DNA of 64,000 nt, taken from the NCBI RefSeq assembly GCF_030052815.1, contig NC_079503.1, positions 55,346,735-55,410,734 on the forward strand, in the 5' to 3' direction. This document shows positions 34,860 to 46,003 of this stretch, one piece after another. Below the pieces are notes generated by a model. It did not search any database. It was given only the letters and a program-made list of their open reading frames with translations, and was not told the origin of the DNA. The position numbers were made by a program, and so were the translations under genes. This stretch comes from Hevea brasiliensis. Lineage: Eukaryota; Streptophyta; Magnoliopsida; Malpighiales; Euphorbiaceae. How positions within the stretch are numbered: the first letter of the stretch is position 1; the number at the start of each line of letters is the position of its first letter.

Positions 34860-35034
34860 TGTAACACCCCTAAGTTCGGTAGTGCGTTCTGCTGTACCGG
34901 TGACCAGTGTTGTCCGGACAGCTAGGATGCTTAGAACTACACTTCAATATGAGTGAGGAGACATAAAATAATGAAATACAAGAAAAGAAAGTACAAGGAA
35001 AACAAAGAAAAAATAATAGCAAAGAAATGTCACC

Positions 35035-35083
35035 AAGTTAAGCGAGCCGGAAACCTAGCGATGGGTGACCGCACCGGGAAGTC
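35035..35083 (+). promoter_or_regulatory. 5S rRNA-like block in solo LTR (closest box A match)
   Basis: AAGTTAAGCGAGCC, then CCTAGCGATGGGTGACC, then GGGAAGTC. Box A differs from plant 5S AAGTTAAGCGTGCT at two positions and the box C core and GGGAAGTC are identical; the spacer is about ten bases shorter. It lies 175 bp into the LTR. Confidence 0.55.
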
Positions 35084-37223
35084 ATGGCGTGGACCGTTGA
35101 CTAGCCCTGGACTGCGGGGAACCCTGGAAAACATTTTTAGGACATAAATAGACCCTTATTGAAGTATAAATCTCATTAGAAAGATTAAAGAAAAATTAAA
35201 TAATTAGTACAAAGAAAAGTGAGAAATCGAAAAACAGACAAAATACGGTGTTACCGAAAAATCGAACGAATCTAACAGGGGCATTATGGTCATTTGACAT
35301 CCCGAAGTGTCTTTTGACCTAAATGTCCATTAAAAATAAATAATATTACACTTAGAAAATGAAATAAAAAATTAAATTGGTGGTACCTAAAGTAAATAGT
35401 AGAAATTAAAGGTTAAATGTGGAATAAGTGAAAGTTAACTTATAATATGATTTAATTTTAGTTAGTGGACCACTATAGGATTAATTAAACATGAAATATG
35501 GCTGATGTAGGTCCACTAACCACCTGAAATCTCATCTTCCTCAAGTCCTCTCAAAATTGCCGAAATGAAGAACCTTGAAACCTCCATTGCCGCTTGGTTT
35601 TGAGCTTGATTTCCTCTTTCCATTTCAACTCCATTCACTTAGGTTCTTTTATGAAAAATGGTCTACACATCACAAGGAAGATATTGATACCAATTTTGAG
35701 AAGTTTGGTGAAGGCTTAGCAAGTTACAATTAAAGGTAAGTTTGCATTTTTGAGAATTTCTTTGTTAAAGTTTATGTTCATGTTATGGGTGTTGGTTTGG
35801 TGAAGGAAAATTTTGAGTTTGAAGGGTTATTGTTGTTTTCATTTTGGACAGCCATGAGTCACGTTTTTGATGAGATATTTGTGCATATAATTGATGAGAA
35901 ATGGTGTTGATCATGATGAATTAGTAACCTAGTGAATTATTTCATGTTTATATGGTGATTTATGCACTTGGATGGGAATTGGTAAATTGGATGGCACTTT
36001 GATGTTGAAGAATGGTTTGCGGCAGCTTGGGGACACTTGAGTAATGGTATATATTGAAGAAAGTGTGGGCAGAATATTGACCTAGAAGGTTGATGAGATG
36101 TATGTAGATTGATATTGTAAAGTGTATGTAAAATTTGTAATGGTTAGGTGTGTTTGTAATGGTAATTAGAAATTGTAATTGTGAATGATATTTGGTGTGT
36201 TGAGGGTAATGGTAATCTGCCCAAAATAATGTTAATGTAAAGTAGATAATGCTTTTGGTAATGTACCAAAACAGATTGGTAGGGAAGTGAACCAAATTGC
36301 AAGGTATATATGTGTTTGAAGTGGGGTGTGAAAGGCATATTGAGGGCAGTGTACATTTTAGACTATAACCTTAAATGTGTAACCTCAATTGGTATAAGAC
36401 CAATTTGAGGTGAAACTAGGCACAAAATGTGCCAACTTTCATTGAGAAACCATACCAAAATTCTGCTTGCAAGGTGACCTAAGAAAATGACCAATTCGGA
36501 TTAGGTGCAATTAGGACCTGAAAAATGACCAATTGGGCAGCAGTGAGTGTTTAGGCCATAACTCACTCAAACCAGGTCCAATTGACCTGAAATTTTGACC
36601 AAGAATAGTTAAGACCCATACCTACAAGTCTTATGAAGACACCAAAGCCCAGAAATGACCATAAGCAAGTCAAACAACTTGCACAAGTTCGGGTCCAAAA
36701 ACTGGCCGAACCAGAATTGACCAATTTGACCTAAAATTGACCTAAAATGGTACCATTTGACCAGCAATAGTATAATGACCATAACTCGGTCTACTTAACT
36801 CGGATTGACCTGAAATTTTGCCCCGCGTGCAATAAGACCTAGATCTACAAGTTTGTAGTTTCGACCGAGACCCGAAAACCGAGGGAACTAGATCGTCCGG
36901 TTAGGTCAAACCAGTGTCCCGGAATCCAGCAATTTGCATTAAAATGCACTAAGCAAGGAAATGACTTTGGTAAAACATACCAAACCTAAAACCCTATCGA
37001 ATGTGACATATTAACGACACTAAAACCTAATTTACCTAAAACGCAACGAGGGTCGGTATATTAGGTGATTAAGTGAAAAATTGAGTTCAGTGCATTATTT
37101 ACCAAACATTATCGTTAGAGACAATTTAATTTAGTATCAAACACTTCAAATTGTGTTTCGATTACTAAAGACTCAGAAAAGAGAAGGAAACACCGAGTCC
37201 GCACTGGAGACAAGTCATCAGAG

Positions 37224-37385
37224 GTTTGTGCACAACGGCTATTGCTTTTGAATTTTTCAATTGAAATAAATATTGAATATTTGTATATTATTGTTTTAAA
37301 TTGTGTTTGTGCACAACGAATATTTATTTTGAATTTTTCAATTGAAATAAATATTGACTATTTGTACATTATTGTTTTAAATTGT
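37224..37385 (+). repeat. 81-bp tandem duplication inside the solo LTR
   Basis: Two adjacent copies starting GTTTGTGCACAACG (37224 and 37305) and ending ATTGTTTTAAATTGTG, with few differences. Related LTRs have a single copy. Confidence 0.8.
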
Positions 37386-38797
37386 GGAAATGTCTTTGAA
37401 TGGGTATTTATTGCTTGAAAAGCATTGTAAATGATTTGAAACTGTGAGAAATAGTTTGAATGATATTGATGGAAACTTATTGATTGAAAAGCACTGTAAA
37501 TGGTTTTTGTGGAAATTGAAGTTAATTATGAATTGGGTTGCCATTTTATGAATGAAACTATGAGTTTGGAAATTTATTGGATTCTCACGAATCATTTGAA
37601 TAAAATGTTTGGAATTGATTTTGTGTTCACACTTAGCATGACAGTATCGTATCATTCCTTCTCCATTTATGGGGTTGTGATCGTTTATTTTCCTTCTCTA
37701 TTTATGGAGTCGTGATCGTTTATTTTCCCTCTCTGGTTTACCAGTTGAGGTGATCGGATGAGTACTCATTATATAGCTAGCTCCCCTTCCTCATTGATTT
37801 TGATTAGTGAGGTTGTGATTGCTTTGTCGTGGTGTACAACGCGGCATTGATCGGAAAATTGTGTCATGGCTTAAGTTGTGAATGAATTGGCAACACTGTA
37901 TTCTTAAATTATTCGACTAAATTGCATTATTATGTATTGTGAGATTGTGAAATTGATTTAAACTCTCATTGACATATACTGTCTTTTGAATTCAAACATG
38001 ATCTGACTTATGGAAAATTATTGTGATATTGACAAATGGAGTTTAAATTCTTGTTGACATTTATTGTCTTGAATTTAACTATGATTTTAAGTATCCACTT
38101 TTTACATGACTTATGAATTGTGATTTAAATTGTATTTGGTTAATGTTGTGCACCACTGAGACATTGTCTCAAATGATAGCTTTTAATTGTCGCCGCAGTA
38201 GAGAGACAGACAGCGTGAGACTAGGCTGCATATACCTCCAGCGAGAGATTTTTCGGGTATAATGAGTATACCAATATTTTGCATTTTGTACTGTAATGTA
38301 TGACACTGTATGTACATATTATTTTTGGTTTTGAGTAGTTGTAAATTCGAATTGTACCTTGAAGTTGTAAAATAATTACGAGCTGTTTTGACTTGTAAAA
38401 GCTGTATTATATTTCCTTATCTCAGACTTTGAAAAATTTCTATGGAATTGAGTTGATAAATTGTTGTGTTGAGAAATGTATTGGAGTTGAGATTTGAAAA
38501 ATTATTGAAGTACTTTTTACAGGTTTTCTGAAGAACTGTTTTATCCAAAATACAGATGGCACTCTGCCAAAATTTTTACAGAAATTCCAAATAAACCAAT
38601 TGAGTTAGTTATTTCACTCAGTTCACCAAAGTCTTTAACACCTGTAAATGGTGCTCACCACTGTAAAAGAAGTAAGAAAAGTTTTTAAAATCCCTTGTAG
38701 TGTATTTAATGGGTTATCAGTAGACGGAGTTGGTAATTCATTGGGTATACTACGGGATCATGTTATGCCTTACTGAGGGGTAGGGTGTGACATGGAT

Positions 38798-38914
38798 TAA
38801 CATGTTTTCTAAAATAATAATGAAAACATATAAAAATAAACATAAAAGGATAATAAATGCTAATAAAATACAATGCATGTTAACCTTAAATGTCTATATA
38901 ATTTGTTGTAATCA
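38798..38914 (-). repeat. Athila-like left LTR, part 2
   Basis: Resumes TAACATGTTTTCTAAAATAA after the TGGAT duplication and ends GTAATCA; it parallels 55359-55479. Confidence 0.85.
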
Positions 38915-41447
38915 AATGCCCCCAAACTCAAACCTTTGTACGTCCTCAAGCAAATTAAAGCTTTATAAAAACTCATTGGGGTACTTAGAAACATAACAAA
39001 AAAAAAAAAAAACGTAACGTGCACATAATTGGACACTCTTCAACCTTCATACCAATTCCCACTTTCAAGGCATAAAGACCTCAACAGCTACTTGCTTAGA
39101 GCTTCACTCCATGTGCTTCAACTAATTATTCCTCTATGCAAGGCTATTAATAAGTCACAAATAACTTATTTTATTAGGATAGACTTGAGAAACACTTACT
39201 CCCCTAAATTTGCCTCTATTATGGATAATTGTGATAAAGTGACTCAATTCCAACTCCATAAGCATATCTCAATTTTCTATCTCTAATAATGTAGCATACA
39301 CTTTTCAAAAGATCAATAGGTCTTTAAAAGGATTGTAATGGGCCTAAAGGGATAATGACTTGGTTGCTAATGAAATATTTTTAGGTAATACAAATATGAG
39401 GATAACATGTATGTATAAAATGTCAAGTGTACTGAGTTTATTCTACTGATTTTGTATGGAGAAGAAGGGCTTTTCATTTTTTTATAGTGCCAAGCATGCT
39501 TCCATGATACTTATCTTGGGACTTCTTCTTCTTTTTCTTTTTTCTTTTTTTTCCTTTTTTTTTATTTGTCCCTTTTGTCCTCTCTCTCAAACTCATTGCT
39601 TTTGCTGGCTTGGAAAGGTAAATTTTTCTTTGATTTCAATTGCACACTTGCACTCTTTCTTGAGTTCCACTTCCTCTCTCTATTTTTTTTTTGTGCTTAA
39701 TATAATTTTTACTTATGCATTTAGGTTCCTCAAAAGGGTAGGGTAGGTGTTTATGCTAGGGGTTAGGTAAATAATATGGGTAAGCAATAAATTCTAAGGG
39801 ATAAGTATAGGCTTCAAGTTGGCTGCAAGGGACATATATATTTTAATTAGGGGTGACTAAGGCTTAGTGAGGTTATATCAAACAATACCTTAATCATCTC
39901 TTCATCAAGCATATACTAGGATTTCACCTTGATAGGTCCAAGAGACATGTTCTAGAGCTGGTGAGGCATTTTTAGCTTTGCTTGTATTTCAAAAATTTTC
40001 TCCAAATTTTGCAAGTTCAATGTGACAGATTAATGACTATGAAGGGTTTTAACTAGTTTAACTCCACTTAGGTGATTTAGCTTTTCACAAATAACATATT
40101 GAAGCCTTTTTGCTTATCCAGTTACATTCGTTCCTCTTTCCCAGAGAGTCCAATCATTAGCTCATCAAGGTTTTAATTATAATTCTAAGTTCAAAGCCTT
40201 TTGAAAAAGTCCAGAATTTTTAAAATTTGCAAAAATAATTTGCAAAAATTTTCTAGATTTTTGATACATAAATATAATATAGACATAAAAAGGAGATGCA
40301 ATATATGAATTCAATGCATGAAATGCACCCCCAAACTCAAATTTGACATTGTCCTCAATGTCATTAAGATATCATAATTAGTTCAAGAGCAACATCATAA
40401 ATGTAATAATAGGGAAAAGCTAATGGATATGGAATACTCCCCCTTGAAGCATGCCTTCCCTTGAAGATTTGTGAGTTTGATCTCCATTACTCCTCTCAAG
40501 TGCTTCTTGAACCTGCAAAGTGAACAAATATCGAAATTAAGTTTGGGAGTGTGATAAACAAAAGAAATTCAAAAAAAATGCAAATATTAAATTTAAAACT
40601 TGGGTTGCCTCCTAAGAAGTGCTAATTTAAGGTCATTAGCTTGACCCCTTTTAGAATTGCTGATCAAAAAGTGATTTTCGCCCACAGTAGTTGTCATGTA
40701 ATACCACATATGGGTCTTGATTTATGGTACCCTCAAAATTGGAAAGATTTGGAATAAGATTGCACATAGCATGAATAACACATGGTTTAGAGTTATCTGC
40801 TTAGGAAGAGGACTGCTTTAGCTCATAGAGGACATGTGATGATTTAGGAGGTGTCCATGATAGAAAAAGGTCTTCTGGTGGTGTATGTGTAAGCATCATT
40901 AATGAACTTAAATTGATAGTCTCATCAATTTCTTCATCCACCACCTTTATCTCTGATTTATCTTCACGGAAACACTCTTCTAATGATCCCCTAACTATAA
41001 ATGAGTTATTTCCTTCAGCTCTAGGTTTTACTTATTCTTTAAGTAACTCTTGTTCTTGTGGGAATTCTACTAGTAAGTCATCTTCAAAGGAATTTTGTTC
41101 TTAAATTTGAACTTCTTCCCTAGGTTTAAATTCCCATGAAGCTTCTTCATTCTCCCAACTTTGTTCATATAATTCCTCTTCATAAGGTGATAGCTCATTG
41201 TTCACCATTAGTTTGTCAAAATTTTCAAATAGAGCTATCACCTCTTCAAGTCAACTCTCTTCTCTAATTGTAGCTCAAATGGTTGGTGTGAGATATTAGG
41301 TTGACATATGTCTGGAGGGTATTGGTGACTCCAACCTTGTAGTGAAGGATCCCAATGCCAATGGTAATCAAAATCTGCCATGTCATTCAACAAGTGAATG
41401 TCATCCTCATGGTTTCTTTGAAGAACATGATCACTGGTAGCCCAAGC

Positions 41448-41660
41448 TCAATAATCTAGCCAATTCCTTATTGCTTCATCTACACCATTGTAGAAATTAA
41501 GAGTGAGTTCATAATTTGAAAGACTATTATTAGCAAATTGCTCTACCAATTCATTAAACCTCCTCCAAGCATTACAAAAAGGTTCATTATGCTGTTGAAT
41601 AAAACTTGTGAAGGCTTGTTGATGAAACATCTCAATGTACCTCACAAGAAAAATAAGCAA
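41448..41660 (-). pseudogene. gag remnant of the Athila/Tat type
   Basis: A 70-codon frame with the retrotransposon gag pattern: EPFCNAWRRFNELVEQ followed by LTLNFYNGVDEAIRNWLD, matching the W-RF...FY-G... signature of plant Athila/Tat capsids. It begins and ends at stops; no zinc knuckle is seen. It could only be a fragment of the original gag. Confidence 0.7.
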
Positions 41661-41748
41661 AAATAAAATTAGAAAAGAAATAAACTATAAAAGAAATAAG
41701 AATGTCTAGAGTAATCAAATCACTAATCATTCAATATTAAACACCAGT

Positions 41749-41765
41749 CCCTGGCAGCGGTGCCA
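41749..41765 (-). other. tRNA-Asp-like primer-binding site of the Athila-like element
   Basis: The minus strand TGGCACCGCTGCCAGGG resembles the Athila primer site TGGCGCCGTTGCCGGGG complementary to tRNA-Asp, differing by transitions. It lies seven bases inside the right LTR. Confidence 0.75.
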
Positions 41766-41771
41766 AAAACT

Positions 41772-42106
41772 TGTTTGCTAGTTTCACAACCACCGCAAGT
41801 GCATAGATCACTAACAAGTAATAAAGTGATGAGTAGAGTATCGTTCCCATAAGGACCGTGTTGAGTACCAAACTATAGTGATTTTAATTATCCAGATGAT
41901 TGAATAGTAGAGAAATAATAATTATCTCTAAATTTAAAGAAAAAAATCTAAATAATTAACTAAAATAAAATACTAATGGATAAAGGCATTCTAAAGCTAG
42001 GGGTTCACACTTCAATCAATTATAGAATCAATCTGATTTATTAAATAAATGGGAGATTATTACTTTGATAGAAATTAATCCTAAGTTATCTTAAGTCCTC
42101 TCTCAA
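41772..42106 (-). repeat. Athila-like right LTR, part 1
   Basis: Starts TGTTTGCTAGTTTCACAACC, parallel to 33567 onward. It is interrupted after CTCAA by the complete gypsy element at 42107 and continues at 54423. Confidence 0.88.
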
Positions 42107-45100
42107 TATCACACCCTTATTTGTATAGCTCGGTATATTTCACTGTTTCGGTGACCGGTGTCAGTCCGAACAATTAAGAGGATTAGAACCATACTTAAAA
42201 CAAATAGAGAAGCCATAAACACAAATAATTAGTAATGTTAAATTAGTTAAATATAAACAAGAAAAACAGAACATAAGAAGTGAAACGAGTTGAGAGTCAC
42301 AGCGATGGGTGACCTTCTCGGGAATGACTATGAAGTCGTTTTAAACTGAAATTTCAAACTATAAAATGTGACGCTGCAGTCCTTAGGACCCTTATAAACA
42401 CAGTGGAAAAGAGAAAATCACGAAAAAGAACTATTAAGCCAGTCAAATAACTAGGTTAGGGAGCTGGAAGAAATATGAAATTAATTGCAAACCGGGATGA
42501 ACCAGCGAGGGGCAATTTGGTCAATTGATCCCGAGAGCTGACTCTTGACCTAACTGTCAAATAAAATCAGAGAAAAGAAAATTTCGAAATCGAGAATTAA
42601 ATAAAAGAACTAATAAAAAAATAAATACAAAAAAAAAAGAAAATGGAAAAGTCAAAAGGTGATGATATCATGCATGACTTCATGCATGATGCAATAAAAA
42701 CAATACTTAATATATTTATTTAATTGGAATTTTTGGGTCTTCCATAAGGATAAAAACAAAACAAAAGGAAAGAAAAAAAAAAGTAAAAAGTCTTCTTCCT
42801 AAGCAAAGTTGCCGCCTCCCATCCTTCTCTCTCCCTCACCATTGCAAACCTCCATTAAAGCTTGCTTCAACCTTTGAAAACACCATTAAACCTCAAATCC
42901 TTCCATACTTGCTTCACATAAACTTGATTTAGTCACTTGAGAAGAAGCTTGGTCATCAAAGAAAGAAGAAAAGAAGAGGGAAATTAGAGAACTCAAATTC
43001 AAATTGAGGTAAGTGCAATTTCAAGTTTAGATTCTTATTGAATTCATAAATTTAAGTTTATGTGTGGTGAAATTGCATGAGAAATAAAGGAAATCATGCT
43101 TAAATAAGGGAAGAGAGAATGTGGCAGCCATGAAACCCCAAGGTTTTGATGGTATTTAGTTAGGTTAAACATGAAATCTTGGTGAATAGATGTTATATAT
43201 GTGAATTGTATATTTAGATTACATGAATTATGAAGATTGGACAAACTTAGGGTTTTGGACATTAGGGTTTAGAGACCAAAATTGTGAGAAACTTGTAAAT
43301 GGTGTCTTTGACCTAATGTGAAGTAAGAATTGGTCATTTGTGACCTAATTAAGTGTGTTAAAAGTGTTTGAATCAAAGCCAAATTCGGATTGGGTATACA
43401 GCATGACCAAAAGTCAACTTTGAGGGACCAAAAATGAAATTTTACAAGTCCAATTGGTATGGGACCAATTGGTAATGAAAATAGGCACTAAATGACACAA
43501 TTTTCATTTAGGAAGCATGCCCAAAAAGTGACTAAAACCTAGTGAACAAATTGACCAAAGTTGAAAAATTGCAGGCTGCCCTGCACAAACTAACCAAATG
43601 AACATTTGGTCATAACTCAAGCTAGGCAGGTCAAAATGATCTGAAATTTTACCAGTGGTTATATGAAATATAGATCTAAAACTTTTATGAAGAACACAAA
43701 TCCAAATTATTCCATTAACCCAATCAAATTATTGAGCAAAATTGAGTCACTGAATTTGCAGAACTGCAGATTTGCCATATGAATAGTAAAGTTTCAATGG
43801 CTATAACTCTCTCTAGAAAACTCCGATTTAGGTGATTCTTGAACCAATAGAAACCTAAGACATATTAGAACATTTAATATGAAGAAAATTAGACCAAATT
43901 ATGGACTTAACTTGATCAAATTGCTGAATGAAGTTGGAGCAATAAATCTATAGAACTAAATTCTGTAGTAGGAATAGTAACTGTATTTTGGCTAGAACTT
44001 GAGCTACAAAACTCCAATTGGAGTGATTCAAAAAGGAGAATAAACTTAAGACAATAGGAAAAATTTTCTATGAAAAAGGTTTTGCAAAATTCCAATAGTA
44101 AAAGGACCAATGAAATAGTGCAACTTAGGACTCCAAAACTGAAAATTGGCAATTTTGCTTAAAAGACCTAAGTTTTGAGAAAATGACCAAAACCAACAAA
44201 TTTAGTGACCAAAATGTAGTATGTGGGTGAAGTTGGAATTCGCATGCCTATTAAGCCTTAGAAAGTCAACAATTTGACTTGAATAGTATAGTGAATAGTA
44301 ACCCCAAAACACAAAATTTCAACAACGTCGAGTTAAGCACGTTAGAGCTAGGTAAAAGTGAAGCAAAATTTATTTTGGGTTTATGTTAAGTTCTAGTACT
44401 GAAACATTGTAAAATTGTGTGTTTTAATTGGAAAGAATATCGGGAAAGAACCCAAGGAACTGAGTCGAGGCCAAGAGGCGACTCGCTTGAGGTTTGTGCA
44501 CAACATTACTATGCTTTAAAATTCATTGATAAAGTGAATGAAATATGTATTTTACTTTTGCTTTGAGTTGTTGAAAGTTTATTTGTGACATTATTTATGA
44601 TGTTTTGATTTAAACTGTGAAAGTTATTATGTATATTTGAAATAGCAATGTTTAGTAAATTGTTAAGATAAGTTTTAAAACCATAGTGTCATGACCATAT
44701 ATTTGAACACTTCACTAGCATGACTAGTGGGGGTAATTAGTTTCGAATTTTGATTCCTTCTCTGCAGAAGTGTTGAGGTGTGCCAGTAGAAGAGGATGTG
44801 AATGGATATCCATATATTTGAGCTAGCTAGCCTTGATGTGATTTCTCTTTAGCCTCTGGCTATTGAGATTCTATTTGTTTCGAATAGCATGATCTAACTG
44901 TGGGTTTTATGAAATGTGATTTGATACTTCAAAATGAAATTGTTCGGGATTAAAATCTCATAATGCATGATTTGTATTTAATACTCATGTTCAGTCAAAT
45001 TTTTGAATAAATGTGATTTAAGTTCTGTATAAAGATTATTTTAGTATGTTGTGCACCATTGAGTCCTAGTACTCAGCGATAGCTTCTATTGCTGTCGTAG

Positions 45101-45814
45101 ATACAGAGACTAGAGGAGCAGCAGACTGAGCTGCTGAGGTGTGAGGAGCTATTAGCTTAAAGTCATCGGGTATAATTTATACCCTAATTGTAAATATTTC
45201 TTTTGATGTATGTATTGCATATAAATTTATGGACATGTAAAACGGGTCTTGAGCAGCTTGTAAAAAATTTGTATGAAGTTTGTAATAAAGTTTAGTTTGT
45301 ATTTCTATTGACGTAAATTTTGTAAGGATGTATATAAATTGTTTTGTCTCTAATGAAATATGAGTGAAACTATTTTATTTAATTTGAATGAAATGTATTG
45401 CTAGTATATTGAGCATTATTGAATTTTGAACTTGAGAAATTGATTGAAATGATTGTGGAGTTGTTAAAATGGATTGAGTTTGATTGTGAAATTTAAGTAG
45501 TTGTTGAGAAAACATTTTTAGAAGTGCTTTTTACAGGTATTTGAAGAACTGGTTTCTCAAAATACAGATAGAACTCTGTCAAAATTTTTATAAAATTTGC
45601 GAAAAAATAAAATAGACCAAAAATATTAACTAGATTTACTTTTAATCATATGTTTTAAATACCTGTTAGAAAGTGCTCACCACTTGTCAAAAGGAAGAAA
45701 ATTGTTTAAAATCCCTTGTAGGGTACTTAATGAGTTATCGGTAGGTAAAGTTCGGTAGTTCATTAGGTATTCTATGGGATCATGTTATGCCTTACAGAGG
45801 GGTAATGTGTGACA
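42107..45814 (+). repeat. 5' LTR of element 2
   Basis: 3708 bp, starting TATCACACCC (TGTAACACCC in the partner) and ending GTGTGACA. It contains the 5S-like block (42278-42328), a decayed copy of the palindrome (about 42664-42694) and a consensus-like splice donor GAG/GTAAGTG at 43009. It differs from the 3' LTR by more transitions than the LTR pair of element 1 does. Confidence 0.93.
42278..42328 (+). promoter_or_regulatory. 5S rRNA-like block in element 2 5' LTR
   Basis: AAGTGAAACGAGTT...AGCGATGGGTGACC...GGGAA, 171 bp into the LTR. The box A-like half is more decayed than in the 3' LTR. Confidence 0.45.
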
Positions 45815-45822
45815 TGTTTTAG

Positions 45823-45834
45823 TGGTATCAGAGC
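45823..45834 (+). other. Primer-binding site of element 2
   Basis: TGGTATCAGAGC, a perfect initiator tRNA-Met type primer site, eight bases after the LTR end. Confidence 0.9.
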
Positions 45835-46003
45835 AAATTTTTGAAGTATGTTTTAACTTGAGAATTTGTGTCTTTTCTTTGTTAAGTGCAACTGCTCAAT
45901 GTCCATTTTTGTTACATACAGTGCATTACATCATAAATATGAACTAACGAAGGGAAATCTCCATGTGTTACTTGTTCAGGAGATACCCTAACCTCAAACT
46001 TAG

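Larger units (their letters stand above)
34860..38792 (+). mobile_element. Solo LTR, Tekay-like family A relative (TSD TGGAT)
   Basis: A 3933-bp LTR with ends TGTAACACCCC...GTGTGACA, flanked by TGGAT at 34855-34859 and 38793-38797. It carries the 5S-like block (35035-35083), a strong splice-donor-like AAAG/GTAAGTTT at 35736, and two tandem duplications (81 bp at 37224-37385; a shorter one near 37645-37730). It is inserted in the left LTR of the Athila-like element. Confidence 0.92.
38915..41771 (-). other. Internal region of the Athila-like element, largely non-coding
   Basis: The polypurine tract (minus strand GAGTTTGGGGGCATT) is at the left end and a second GTTTGGGGGTGC copy near 40327-40340. 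It contains T/C-rich low-complexity DNA (39450-39700) and no RT, integrase or protease signature on either strand. The only coding trace is the gag remnant near the right end. Confidence 0.7.

Noticed and set aside
43916..44152. Minus-strand 78-codon hydrophobic frame, with a similar frame at 52553-52753
   Set aside because: Both lie at the same position in the two LTRs of element 2, antisense to the LTR, with no conservation beyond the repeat.
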